The translations under genes were made by a program, and so were the position numbers. Below are positions 52,164 to 63,242 of a stretch of 64,000 nt of DNA, one piece after another (position 1 is the first letter of the stretch; each line of letters starts with the position of its first letter). The stretch comes from Amphibalanus amphitrite (taxonomy: Eukaryota > Arthropoda > Thecostraca > Balanomorpha > Balanidae). Where the stretch lies: positions 156,001 through 220,000 of the forward strand of contig NW_024882306.1 of assembly GCF_019059575.1 (NCBI RefSeq), in the 5' to 3' direction. Under the pieces are notes generated by a model that worked only from the letters and a program-made list of their open reading frames with translations, did no database searches and had not been told where the DNA came from.

Positions 52164-52582
52164 TCTACCAAAAAGATATATTTATTTAAATGTAAGATAA
52201 TGTGCAACTTATATTACCATTCCAATGCAGCGTGATTTTTTTTTTGTATCATTAGCCAGCTCTATCAGTCAATGATCTCACCACAATGCGCCTTTTGCAT
52301 GCCGACCAATGTCATTGTCTATTATCTACATAGGCGTGTCTATTGCCAACTGCTTTTGTGTGTACTCAGTGTTAAGTTGTGGACTCATTTTAAGTGTCAA
52401 TCTGTGTGTGCGTTGTGTCTTCTTTATCCGTAAATGAATTATTTTTCCGGCGTTTTTAGCACTGTTAGTCAAATGTATATAGCATCTATGTTTGAGTGTA
52501 TTTAAAATTAAGACCATCGATTGGGCGTTTCAGCTGATATTCTGCAGACGGCTAATGTGGCTAAACAAATAAACGATATTAA
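52164..52582. other. 3' UTR of second secreted-protein gene
   Basis: Contains a plus-strand AATAAA at 52568-52573, 0.4 kb past the stop. The adjoining transposon starts 10 bp later, so the native transcript end may lie just inside it. Confidence 0.45.
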
Positions 52583-53297
52583 CCCGGCAGGCGGTGGGCC
52601 TCCCAGCCACCTTCCGCGCGGTGGGGGGGGCATTTTTTTGCCCCCCCCCCCCTCGTATCTCCGAAACTACTGGACGGATCCGGAAAATTCAAACGGCGCT
52701 CGATAGCCCTGTCAAATTTGTCGAAGGAAACCAAATTTCATTGACCTCGGGGTCACCAATGACGTCACAGGTCAGGTCAAAGATAAAATAACTTGCTATA
52801 ACTGGGCCAAAAAAGAGGTATTGATCTCAAATTTGGTATGTAGATAGAAGGTGGTAGGGACTATCACATATATTCCGTTTTTTTTTTTTTCGAAATTCAA
52901 AAACGTTTTGATTTTTCGGCTATTACATTCAAAAAATCTATTTTTTGATTTTTGGGGTCAAAATAAAAAAAAATGAAAAACCGAAATAGCAGTTTTGTAG
53001 CCCTTTAAAATCTACACCTTTTATGTCGGAACATTTTTCTGTATCTCTAAAGCTGTAGGCCTGACAGCTCTTCCCGCGAAACCTTTTATGGGTCGAAAAT
53101 GGCAAAAGTGACGTCACTCTGACGTCACTAGCGGCCAATCTATCATAGCCTTTGGAAACATTTTTGGTCACCATGTGCGCTAGCTACTCCCGGGAGGGTA
53201 CTGAAGGTTTGGTGACGATCGGCGCAGCGGTTCTCGAGATATATCGAAAAAACTAAAGGGGGGCAAGAAAATGCCCCCCCCCCCATCGCCTGGAAGG
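52583..53297. mobile_element. TTAA-flanked non-autonomous element 4
   Basis: Left end CCCGGCAGGCGGTGG and right end (complement CCTTCCAGGCGATGG) are bordered by TTAA at 52579-52582 and 53298-53301. G- and C-runs lie just inside, as in elements 1-3. Non-coding, with a few TGACCT/AGGTCA sites. Confidence 0.8.
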
Positions 53298-53460
53298 TTA
53301 AGTGACCATTATTTTTTGAAGAAAAAATGATTGGTACTCACACAAAAACTGACTAACAGTATTAATTCACTATATCATATACCTTTTTATTATATAGACG
53401 GCTGAGTTTCGCCACCCGCATCCGTCCGCGGGAGGAGGCCGTCGGCCGTCTCCTAGCAAC

Positions 53461-53656
53461 TGTTGCTAGGGCAACGCCGCTCCGCTTCCCGCTTGGGCCG
53501 CGACAGCTGACCAGAGACCAGGGAGGAGGGAGTCGGCAGAGCAGGGGCCGGCCGGGCTTGTGCCTGTTTTGAATTATTGTTTACCCAATATAGCAAACAT
53601 GTGATTTTAAATATCGGCTTTCGGACCCTAGACTCAACCACAGTTTACATTGGTGG
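53461..53656 (+). mobile_element. Possible 5' LTR of a gypsy element
   Basis: Starts TGTTGCTAGGG and ends TTTACA, followed directly by TTGGTGGCAGCGG, which looks like a primer-binding site next to an LTR. No matching 3' LTR is found in the window, so the boundaries and the link to the gag-pol downstream are uncertain. Confidence 0.35.
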
Positions 53657-54311
53657 CAGCGGTGCGTGTTAATCGCAAAACCATGCCTTTTGAGCGCCGC
53701 TACAAAGGATTCCAGGACAAAAAGTCAAAAGACAAAATGTCAAAAGACAAAAAGTCAAATGCAAAAAGTCAAAATGGATAAAAGTCAAATGGAAAAAAGT
53801 CAAATGGATAAAAGTCAAAACGGATAAAAGTCAAAAGACAAAAAGTCAAATGGCAAAAAGTCAAAACGTCCACAAGTCAAAAATGCAAAAAGTCAAATGG
53901 CAAAAAGTCAAAATGGCGAAAAGTCAAAAACGCAAAAAGTCAAAAGCAAAAAGTCAAATGGCGAAAAGTCAAAATGGCAAAAAGTCAAAAACGCAAAAAG
54001 TCAAAAGCAAAAAGTCAAATGGCAAAAAGTCAAAATGGCGAAAAGTCAAAAACGAAAAAAGTCAAAAGCAAAAAAGTCAAATGGCAAAAAGTCAAAATGG
54101 CGAAAAGTCAAAAACGCAAAAAGTCAAAAGCAAAAAGTCAAATGGCAAAAAGTCAAAAAACGCGAAAAGTCAAAGGACAAAAAGTGAAAAACGGCAAAAA
54201 GTCAAAATAATAAAAATCAAATGGAAAAAGTCAAATAAGAAAAAGTCAAAAGTAAAAAGTCATATAGGTACCTATCTAAAAAACCATAAGACACCGCTCG
54301 CTCGTAATTAA

Positions 54312-54812
54312 AGGGACTATCCCACCTTCTAAAATGCTGTTAAAACCAGTTAAATTGTGCCCGACTTTATAGATTGGATGACCAGGAACACGGTTCTGGC
54401 ATTTATTTTTCATTAAACATCTTAGGCTTCCCATATTCAAAACACAAACTTTCAAATATGTGACGTCACAGCCCAAAATTACCTCCTTCCCCAGGCCACA
54501 TTACTGTCATAAAGCTGATTCTTTTTACTCTGTAGGCACCACAACAAAGTTCAGAACAAGTTTTAAGCGATTTTTCAACGAACAAACCCATTTAAATCAG
54601 AATGACTAAACGAGGTGACGTCACACTAACGGTCGCTCCATGTTGAAGATAGGGCCTTGCGCAAGGCCCATTTTCAAATGAAGGGAACGAATTTCTTCAA
54701 CACCAAGAGGCCGCGGGGGTTGCAACCTAGATACCTAGATAGTGGTTTCTGAACCTCGCCGCAAACTTGGCTATCTCAACTCAAACCCCATGTTAAAGGT
54801 GGGATAGTCCCT
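54312..54812. mobile_element. TTAA-flanked MITE, AGGGACTATCCC family, copy 2
   Basis: Near-identical to 29761-30257, bordered by TTAA (54308-54311 and 54813-54816). Nested inside the 3-kb foldback element. Confidence 0.9.
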
Positions 54813-54816
54813 TTAA

Positions 54817-55705
54817 CCCTATGGCGTTGCATGGAAAGAAATGAGTTCAAACTGCCTCGAGCCCGGCTCCAACATTGAGAAAGTTCCAGCGCCAGTGCTC
54901 CCACATGTAATAATAACCTGTGAATCATTTTCATTTTATTACTTAATGGATTCGTTCATTAAAATATGTTCATTTCTTTTAACCAAATTTCTATAAACCC
55001 AGCCCGTTGGATGCTGGACCAGTCAGCGATGACCGTACAGAGACCAGAGAGTGTGAGTGGACGGAGGGGACCGCGTCCAGTCTATCGGGCACGTTTAAAC
55101 TTTAGTCAGATAAAACTTTGCCATAGCACTGGAATTGCACGATGGGGCAGTGGTGACCCGGGAACGTTTGAAAAGTTGATGAGGTACCTAGGTTGAAAGT
55201 TGAGGGGACAAAAATTGCAACTCAAAATTTTGAAATTATCTCGTCTTTTGTATTTTTTACTTTAAGTCCATTGACGTCATTTAAGCGTTAATCACATGGT
55301 ATTTTTTTTTATTTTGAGGTTTTGGCTTTTCACCAGGGCCTCCTCTCAGGGGCGACACTTTCCAAAAATTATTGGTAGGGCTCTAATGTAAATTTTTGCC
55401 AATTCAAAGCGATTCTTTCCACGCAACGCCATAGGCATAATGTTAAATTTCCAAAATTATTGGTAGGGCTCGGGCCCTACCAAGTACCATGCCTATACAA
55501 AACGACACCCATGCCTCCTCTAACATGTTAACTGCGGGAGCTGCAGCCCCCGCAGGGCGCAGTCATCCTCCAAACTGGTCACTGAGGGGTACCTTAGTCA
55601 TTTTTTAGTCTTAGACGTTTTTGGTAGGGGTTACCTTAGTCATTGCCCGTGATCGGGCCCCCAGTCAAAACTGCTTAGAGGAGGCACTGCTTTTCACTCG
55701 CTCCC
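54817..55705. other. Repeat debris within the foldback element
   Basis: A phrase ATTATTGGTAGGGCTC occurs twice (55368 and 55456), and two copies of the element end seen at 3105-3140 lie near 54820 and 55420. No gene. Confidence 0.4.
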
Positions 55706-56065
55706 ATGGGGGAGGGGCTGCCGCCGCCCGGTGCTCCGCGCACCACGGACGCCACGCGAGCGCTGCTGGCGCGGCGGCGCGCACTGCTCGGCCCGCGCGC
55801 CGAGTATACGGTGGTGAACCGGCAGTGTCGAGCGGCCATCAGACGTGACCACGCGGCATACTATGCTGACCAGCTGCGTGAGGCAGGACCGGCGAGGATG
55901 TGGACAGTGCTGCGGCCGGTGATCGGGGCGGGGAAGAGTGCCACTGCTGCTGCGCCAGCGTGCACGCCGGAAGCGCTCAACGCGTATTATTTGAGCGTGG
56001 GTCCCACCACCGCAGCCAGCGTCCCTGCCCCGCTGCTGCGGACCCCGGTACCTGTCAGAATCCCT
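55706..56065 (+). pseudogene. Fragment of a non-LTR retrotransposon ORF2 (linker before reverse transcriptase)
   Basis: The frame reads RRRALLGPRAEYTVVNRQCR, then AIRRDHAAYYADQLREAG and LNAYYLSVGP, resembling the segment between endonuclease and reverse transcriptase of Jockey/RTE-type elements. GC-rich, unlike its surroundings. No catalytic motif present, and both ends are lost. Confidence 0.5.
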
Positions 56066-56727
56066 CGCGTGCTCACATGTTCCTTACAACTTCAGTGGGT
56101 AGGGTACGTTGCGCTGTATAATATTTTCAAAAGATGAAAAGATCGATGCTTCGACTTTTATCCTTTTGACTTTTTATTTCAGACTTTGACTTCGACTTTT
56201 CTATTTTATACTTTTTTCATTTTTTGACTTTTTGTCTTTTGACTTTTACCCGTTTTGACTTTTTGCTTTTGACTTTTTGTCTTTTGACTTTTTTCCATTT
56301 GACTTTTTTGTCTTTTGACTTTTACACGTTTTGACTTTTTGTCTTTTGACTTTTTTCCGTTTTGACTTTTATCCTTTTGACTTTTTGCATTTTTGACTTT
56401 TTGTCTTTTAACTTTTTTCCGTTTTGACTTTTATCCTTTTGACTTTTTGCATTTTTGACATTTTGTCTTTTGACTTTTACACGTTTTGACTTTTTGCTTT
56501 TGACTTTTTGCATTTTTGACTTTTTGTCATTTGACTTTTTGCGTTTTTGACTTTTGCACATTTTGACTTTTTGCTTTTGACTTTTTGTCTTTTGACTTTT
56601 ATCCGTTTTGACTTTTATCTCTTTGACTTTTATCCCGTTTGACTTTTTGCATTTGACTTTTTGTCTTTTGACTATTTGTCTTTTGACTTTATTCCTTTTG
56701 ACTTTTTGTCCGGTTACCGCTACAAAG

Positions 56728-57370
56728 TGCGAATAAGTAAAGCCGATTGTTTTCTGTGCCTTTTGCACTGACATTTTTCGCCCGCTTGATGCGTGGCGAG
56801 ACAGTGAAGACTGAGCTAGCTTGCTTGCTGGTTATGATGAAACCAGATGAAACTACCAAAGCTGCGGTGGCCAGCTACAACACCGTCTGCACTGCAACAT
56901 CTGCGAGACTGCGCCATGAGACAGGTCAACTTCGAGCTCTCGTCCATTGAGGTTGGTGACACGCTGCTCCATGACCTGTGTGCGCATATTCCAAATGTCG
57001 CTCGTAAAAACTGTCTCGGCTCCGGACAATGACTGCAGAGTGGCTGTGAGTCGTGCAGTTTCTGTGAAATTCGTCGAGTGACTGAGGCCTCGTTCACTGC
57101 CTCACTGAACTGAACTTTCACTGATTTCTTCACCGCTGTGGCTCATCGTTGATCGTCGTTTTTATTGAAGAGAAGTTATAACGCTATTTTTTATCTCAAG
57201 AAAACTTAAAAAGTTACATCCTTTCCGTGTAATATCCTTTCATGTGTAGGTGCCTTTATTTTTCTTGGTCCTTTCATATGTGAGAAACGATCATTTGCCT
57301 GTATCCTATCCTTTCCCAGTCGTACCCATTTTCCGTATTTTTTTTCTGTGTGTTTGTGCATTTCATTACG
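56728..57370. other. Leader region of the gypsy element
   Basis: No coding frame. Probably the untranslated leader or LTR-proximal part of the retrotransposon. No clear LTR edges seen. Confidence 0.35.
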
Positions 57371-58370
57371 ATGCCGGATGATGTAAAGCCACCTGATCTG
57401 GACTCTGGTTCTGAGATGGCTGTTAGACCCACAGTGCGTGACCCCGTTGACATTGCGATGTCGTCTTTTGTTTCTTTGCCTCGTTTTAATGGGGATGGAT
57501 CTCTGCGCCGGTATTTGGAGGATTATGACTGCTATGCTCGTATTCAGGGGTGGGATGAGCGACGCAAACTTGACGTTTTGCCACTGACTTTGACTGGCAT
57601 TGCTCGCGATGCGTATGATGGGCTGCCTGCGTCCCAGCTTGGTTCATTTTCTGGTGTGGTTGAGGGGCTACAGTCGGCCTTTACCAAGGCGTCGGTGACT
57701 GACCACCATTTGGCGCTTCGGAACTTGCGCTACAGTGCAGAGGAGCCCCTGGATGCATTTGTCATTCGTTTCAAAAAAACTGATGAAGCTGGCCTTCCCT
57801 ACTGTAGATGACCTCACTCCTCTCCTGTTCAGTCACTTCCTCGCTACGCTTCCGCAGGAGTATTACACTGCCGTAATTGCCGACGGCATTTCTTCCTTTG
57901 ACTCTGCCGTCACAAAGGTGCGCAACATTCAATGTTCACGGGTAACAATCGGTGCTGCAGCATCCCCGCTTGCTTCCGCTGTGTCTCCCGACCAGCGTGC
58001 TCCAGGCTCTCAGTCCGCTGTGAAACCAGTCCGTGTTCTTGAGTCGGAACAGTCTGTTGTTGATGCTCTGAACAAACGTGTCTCTGAGCTTGAGGCCCGC
58101 CTGGCTGCAGTGACGCACCAGGCCCAGATGAACCCAAATGTGTCAAACCGTCCCAACCGTGTCCAGCGTCCGAGAGGTGACGCCGCTGCTTCAGTGACGT
58201 GTCACTGTTGTGGCCGTGCCGGTCATGTCCGTAACCGGTGCCGTCTGAATCGCTGTCGATGTTTTGTGTGTGGCGGTGAAGGTCACGTCGCCAAAGTGTG
58301 CCCAGAACGACAGCAGGGAAACGACCAAGGGTCCGGTCGTTCACACGGGGTCGCCGGTCGGACCCAGTAA
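57371..58370 (+). pseudogene. Ty3/gypsy gag, with a frame change at an A7 run
   Basis: The capsid-like part (retrotransposon gag domain: FNGDGSLRRYLEDYDCYA, DVLPLTLTGIARDAYDGL) begins MPDDVKPPDL at 57371. It runs to a stop at 57811 in one frame; the same domain continues in the +1 frame from the A7 run at 57773-57779 (LLFSHFLATLPQEYY) and ends at 58370. The C-terminal part has two CCHC zinc knuckles (CHCCGRAGHVRNRC and CFVCGGEGHVAKVC), the nucleocapsid signature. The run of seven A suggests a single-base length change, though ribosomal slippage cannot be excluded. The end overlaps pol by 73 bp in the -1 frame. Confidence 0.75.
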
Positions 58371-61300
58371 GTAACGATGAAAAGTCAATCCCAATCACTG
58401 ATGCGATGCGCATTACGGGAAGCGTGTCTGGTGTCAAATGTGAGTGTTTGTTGGACACCGGCAGTTCAATCAGTATTTTGCATAGCTCAGTGTTTGATGC
58501 CCTTCCAAATGTGATCCTGAAACGTACCAGTGTAACTGCCAAGACTGCGTCTAAAGAAGACTTGCCTTTGTTGGGTCGGGTCGTAGTGCCATTCCAGATC
58601 GGTGATGTCACTTACCCCCTTCCCCTGTTTGTGTCTGACGCAATTGACGTGCCTTGTTTGTTGGGAGTGGATTTCCTTCAACACTGTCCGTGTGTGATAG
58701 ATTTGAGTCGGAGACGTCTTGTCATGGTTCCCAATGTGTCCGTTCGCTCAGTTTCTGCACAGGCTGTGAGTTTGGGCAATGTGTCTCTGAGCTGTGACCG
58801 TGTGATTGCTCCTGGCAGTGAAATGGTCCTACAAGGTCTTGTGCCAAATTGCGATTACGTCGGCCCAGCTCTGATTGAGCCAGATGATGTCCACTCTGGT
58901 GTTGAGGTAGTGCGTGCTATTGTCAATGTTGATCGTGCTTGTGTTCCCGTGGTCGTTCGGAATGTGACAGCAGAGCCGATCACGCTCTTCAAAAAACGAA
59001 GTTTGGCTTCGGTCGAGGTTGGATTTGTAGAGCAGGCACCGGAGCTCTCGGCGTCGACAGATGTTGATGTGAAGAAACTGGCCAAACTCGATCAGTCTCT
59101 CCTCACTGACGAACAGCGTCAGAGAGTCCACGAGCTGTTGTCCCGCTATGCAGATATGTTTGACGGCCATATCGGCTTCACTGATGTGGTCACCCACGAC
59201 ATAGACACCGGCGACCACCCGCCCATTCGACAGGCACCCAGACGTGTTCCCCCACACCTTGCAGCCGAGGTCAAGGCGCAGATCAGTGAGCTGGTGGACC
59301 AAGGGATTCTCGAGGAGTCGAATGGCACATGGTCGTCCCCAATCGTTATGGTTCGAAAGAAGAATGGAAAGTTTCGTTTGGTTGCTGATTTGAGACGTTT
59401 GAATGCTTGCAGTAAGATTCCTGTGTATCAGATCCCGCGTATTGATGATACGCTGGATGCGCTGTCTGGTTCTGATTCGTTTTGCCAACTTGACATGAAC
59501 AGCGCGTATTTTCAGATCGGTGTGTCCGAGAAAGATAGAGATAAGACCACCATCACTACACCCTTCGGTTCGTACCGCTTTCGAAGGATGATTTTTGGTT
59601 TGGCAGGAGGACCTGCTACCTGTGCTCGTCTGCTTGATCGTGTGTTGGGAGATATCACGCCGAAAGACTGTGTTCATTATTTTGATGACATTGTGGTTCA
59701 CGGGAATGGAGTGGAGGATGTGCTGGCCAAACTTGATAAGGTGCTGCAGAGGTTGCAGGCCGCAGGGCTTACACTGAATCTGGAGAAATGTTCTTTGTTT
59801 TGTAAAGAGGTCAACTTTTTGGGACATGTAGTGTCAGGGGGTGGCGTGAGAGCTGATCCCGAAAAAGTAGCCAAGGTAGTAGACTGGCCTGTTCCTCGTA
59901 CAGTCAAGGAACTGTCGAGCTTTTTGGGACTCGCGTCATATTTCAGAAAGTTTGTGCGCAATTTCGCCGAAATAGCTGCTCCTCTGTTTCAGCTGACGCA
60001 CAAAGATGCAAAATTTCAATGGGGTGACATGCAGCAGAGTGCGTTTGAGCAGCTGAAGTGTGCGCTTACGAGTGCACCAGTGGTCTCATTTCCCAGATTT
60101 TCAGCTGGTGCTGGTCGATTCCGGCTGGATACCGATGCTTCTGACACAGGCATTGGTGCTACTCTCTTCCAGGAGCAGGATGGAGAGGACAAGGTGATCG
60201 CGTTCGCGTCTCACAGGCTGTCGAAGGCGCAACGCAACTACAGCACCACACGAAAGGAGTTGCTGGCTTGTGTTATTTTCGTCCAGCATTTCAGACACTA
60301 CCTGCTTGGTAGGCGTTTTGAGCTGAGGACTGACCATGCGAGCCTTCGCTGGCTTCTCAATTTCAAAAATCCCTCAGGAGTGCTGGCGAGATGGCTGGAG
60401 ATACTGTCCGAATATGACTTCGAGATTATCTTTCGTCCAGGGTCTGAGAACGTACCAGCTGATGTGATGAGCCGACGTCCGCCGGTGACCCAGGATGCTG
60501 CGACTCAAACTGCACCAGAGAGTGTCCCGGTCATGAGAGTATCTCCTGGCTCGTGGTCAAATGGCTTTCTTCGCCATGAGCAGGACCAGGACCCTGCGAT
60601 AGCTGACATTGCGAGACACATGTCCACAGGAAAGAGGCCGAGATCAACGAACGTGACCCCCAGCGCTGTGACGCTGCTGAGACAGTGGCACCAACTGAAG
60701 CTGCTGGATGGTGTGCTGTTCCGTGTGTATCGTGCCCGTGCAGGTGGAGAGGAGCAGTTGCAGCTGGTCGTACCGCAGCAACTTGTTCCCGGCGTGCTGA
60801 CATCTCTGCACGCAGGTCCAGCTGGAGGCCACTACAGTGCTGAGGCCCTTGTCGCGACTGCCAGACGCGAGTTCTGGTGGCCCAATATGGACGAATCCGT
60901 GAAGGATTTCTGCAGCCGATGCGAGCGCTGCAACACGAGAGCTGCCCCAGTGCCCCGACCGAGAGCGTCGATGGGCGAGCTTTACGCTGAGGAGCCTCTG
61001 GAGACCATTTCAATCGATTTCCTTTCAGGTTTGCCGACTACTTCACAGGGCAATCGACATTTGCTTGTGGTTGTTGACCATTTCACCAGGTGGTGTGAGG
61101 CTTACCCAGTGCCAGACATGAAGGCAGTAACAGTAGCAGACGTCCTGGTGAATCAGTTTATTTCTCGTTTTGGCTGCCCGAGACGAATTCATTCTGATAA
61201 CGCTGCCAATTTCACAGGAGCTCTCATCGAAGAGGTTTGTCGCCTACTAGGCGTTGAGAAAACTAAGATTTCCCCCTATCATCCGGAGGGTAACGCTAAA

Positions 61301-61521
61301 TGTGAGCGCATGATGAGGACCATTCTGGGAATGCTTTCAAAGTATCTGGACGGTAACCATGATGACTGGGATGTCCATCTGCCGCTATTGATGTTGGGCT
61401 ACCGTGCAAAGGTGCATTCGTCGCTTGGCTACTCGCCGTAGTTCATGCTTTTCGGCAGGAACCCAACGATGCCTGCCACTCTTCAGTTTCAGGTGCCGTC
61501 AACGAAGGCCAAAACAGCCAC

Positions 61522-62453
61522 CATAGGTGGGCACGATCCGTTCCTCCGTTCCTCCGTTCCGGAACGCCGTTACAATTTTTAGGAACGGAGGAACGGACTC
61601 GTTGCATTTTAAAAAGGGTAACGGACCAAGTAACTTCCGTTACATTGGTTGTTCGTTCCTCCGTTACACTTTACAGTTTAGTCCGTTCCTTCGTTCCTCC
61701 GTTACTTTTCGTTGTCCGAGCGGGTTGATCTTTCAGGTAACCCACAGACATTAATGCAGCAGCGGAATAGTGGATTATTGAGCAGCCCTGACTTGACGAA
61801 GGAAGATGGCCTCAGTGTACTGGCCTTCCAAAATGAGCCGGCGTTGCAGTTTGTGTTCGCAAAGTTCAACACGGGCGTCCCTTCAAGCGCCTCAGTAGAG
61901 CGCATGTTTTCAATGGGAAAAGATGTGCTACGTGCAAAAAGGGCTACCCTCTCAAAAAGTGGCAGCGGAACATCTTCAATTTCTTTCCATGCAACGCACA
62001 TAGGGCTAATGTTAAAATGCCAAAATCAAAGGGAGGCACGGTGCACCGGTGTCCCTCCGTTCCACCGCCTATGCTCTCAGATGCCAACCCGGAACGTCTA
62101 GTGTTCGTGAAGGGCAACCGGCATCTGGCCGGGGACAAGTGATGCGCATCAGTACCACCAGACGTTCCAACTTCCAAGGTTTAGTGCCCAATCAGTGCCC
62201 GCTGTCTTGGTAGATTTGGTGGGCATTCCGCTTTCTCGGTATGTTTAGTTTGTGTCAGAATGGTCTAAAAAATGTGTGAAATACACAACATTTTAACGTT
62301 TTTTTTTATTTTGCTGTAACGGAGTAACGGACTAATGAACTTCCGTTACTTTATATGCAGAGGCACGGAGGAACGAGTAACGAAAGTCACGTTTTGAAGG
62401 AACGGAGGAACGAGTAACGAAGTTACAATTTTGGGGAACGATGCCCACCTATG
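61522..62453 (+). mobile_element. hAT element inserted in gypsy pol
   Basis: 932 bp with ends CATAGGTGGGC and GCCCACCTATG and a perfect 8-bp target duplication ACAGCCAC (61514-61521 and 62454-62461). Subterminal regions carry many GTTCCTCCGTT-type repeats in inverted orientation. Carries a remnant of transposase. Confidence 0.9.
61745..61975 (+). pseudogene. hAT transposase C-terminal dimerisation domain remnant
   Basis: The frame gives FAKFNTGVPSSASVERMFSM followed by GKDVLRAKRATLS, the diagnostic hAT C-terminal block. The catalytic part is missing, and the frame runs into another repeat (61975-62062) shared with the DRC4 intron. Confidence 0.78.
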
Positions 62454-63242
62454 ACAGCCACTGTGTCAGAGTACCTGGAGAAGCTCACGCAACGGTTGAA
62501 ACTGACCCACGACATCGCTATCCAGTCTTCCAACAGCAGACATCAGCGCAACAAGAGGCTTTACGAGAAGAAGCTGACACAGCATCAGTTCGAGGTTGGT
62601 GACCCTGTTTATTTGTTCAAAGCTGTAGTACCACGTGGTGAATACTACAAGTTCGTCAGGCCGTGGAAGGCAGCTATTGTGACTGCGAAGCTGTCGGATT
62701 TGAATTACAGAGTTCGTATGCTGGGTGGCAGAAAATCGGTTATTGTGCATCATAACAGGTTGAAGCCCAGACCCGACGGCTCAGTGGTTCCAGTCCCAGA
62801 TAGTGACCTTACCTTTTCAGAGACTGCTAACCCGAACGTGGCGGTCGGAGAGGCGATTGATTCCAGAGATGACCTCCAGCCGGATGGGAGGACTGCAGGC
62901 TCTCCGCTGGCCGCCTGGCCAGCTGGTCTGTCTCACCCACAGACTGTGTGGCCCACAGGAGATGATTATGTCCCACCGGCTCCTCTCGGCATTTCAGACG
63001 CTGATGAGCCTGCTGGCGTGACGGATGTCACTGATGACTGGTCAACAGGCATTGCAGTTGCAGGTGATGACTCCGCTGTGACGGTTCCTTCCGATGTCGC
63101 TGCTGGGTTGGCGATTGGTGTCGCAGACGTCACCGAGGCCGTAGAGCCGGTGGCCGCCAGCAACGCTGGTTCAGCGCCGGTGCCGGCGCCACGCCACAGC
63201 TCCCGGATTCCCAAGCCTGTCGATCGTTTTGTTCCCGGGTGA

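Larger units (their letters stand above)
53708..56716. mobile_element. 3-kb foldback element with minisatellite arms
   Basis: Flanked by the 11-bp direct repeat CCGCTACAAAG (53697-53707 and 56717-56727). The left arm (53715-54265) is tandem GACAAAAAGTCAAAA-type units; the right arm (56150-56712) is the same family inverted (CTTTTGACTTTTTGTC). The outermost shared string is GGACAAAAAGTCAAAAG. Between the arms lie a TTAA MITE and fragments of other repeats. Confidence 0.7.
58298..63242 (+). pseudogene. Ty3/gypsy pol: protease, RT, RNase H, integrase; interrupted
   Basis: In order: aspartic protease (LLDTGSSISIL), reverse transcriptase (FRLVADLRRLN, FCQLDMNSAYFQI, catalytic YFDDIVV), RNase H (LDTDASDTGIGA, NYSTTRKELLA, LRTDHASLRWL), then integrase with an HHCC finger (HAGPAGGHY...CSRCERC) and a D,D-35-E core (ISIDFLSGLP, IHSDNAANF, HPEGNAKCERM). 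The main frame (58298-61441) stops at an in-frame TAG at 61439, inside the conserved C-terminal integrase region. A hAT element then interrupts at 61522-62453. The integrase end with its GPY/F-like module (VGDPVYLFKAV, VIVHHNRLKPR) resumes at 62454-63242. This copy cannot make full-length Pol as it stands. Confidence 0.85.

Noticed and set aside
53458-53475. Second X-box-like site GTTGCTAGGGCAAC
   Set aside because: Lies in a probable LTR or repeat, with no ciliary gene nearby; likely chance.
53850-54311. Lys/Ser/Gln-rich 150-codon frame (KVKWQKVKMAKSQ-like)
   Set aside because: Translation of the GTCAAAA minisatellite arm; all three frames stay open and the opposite arm gives the same on the other strand.
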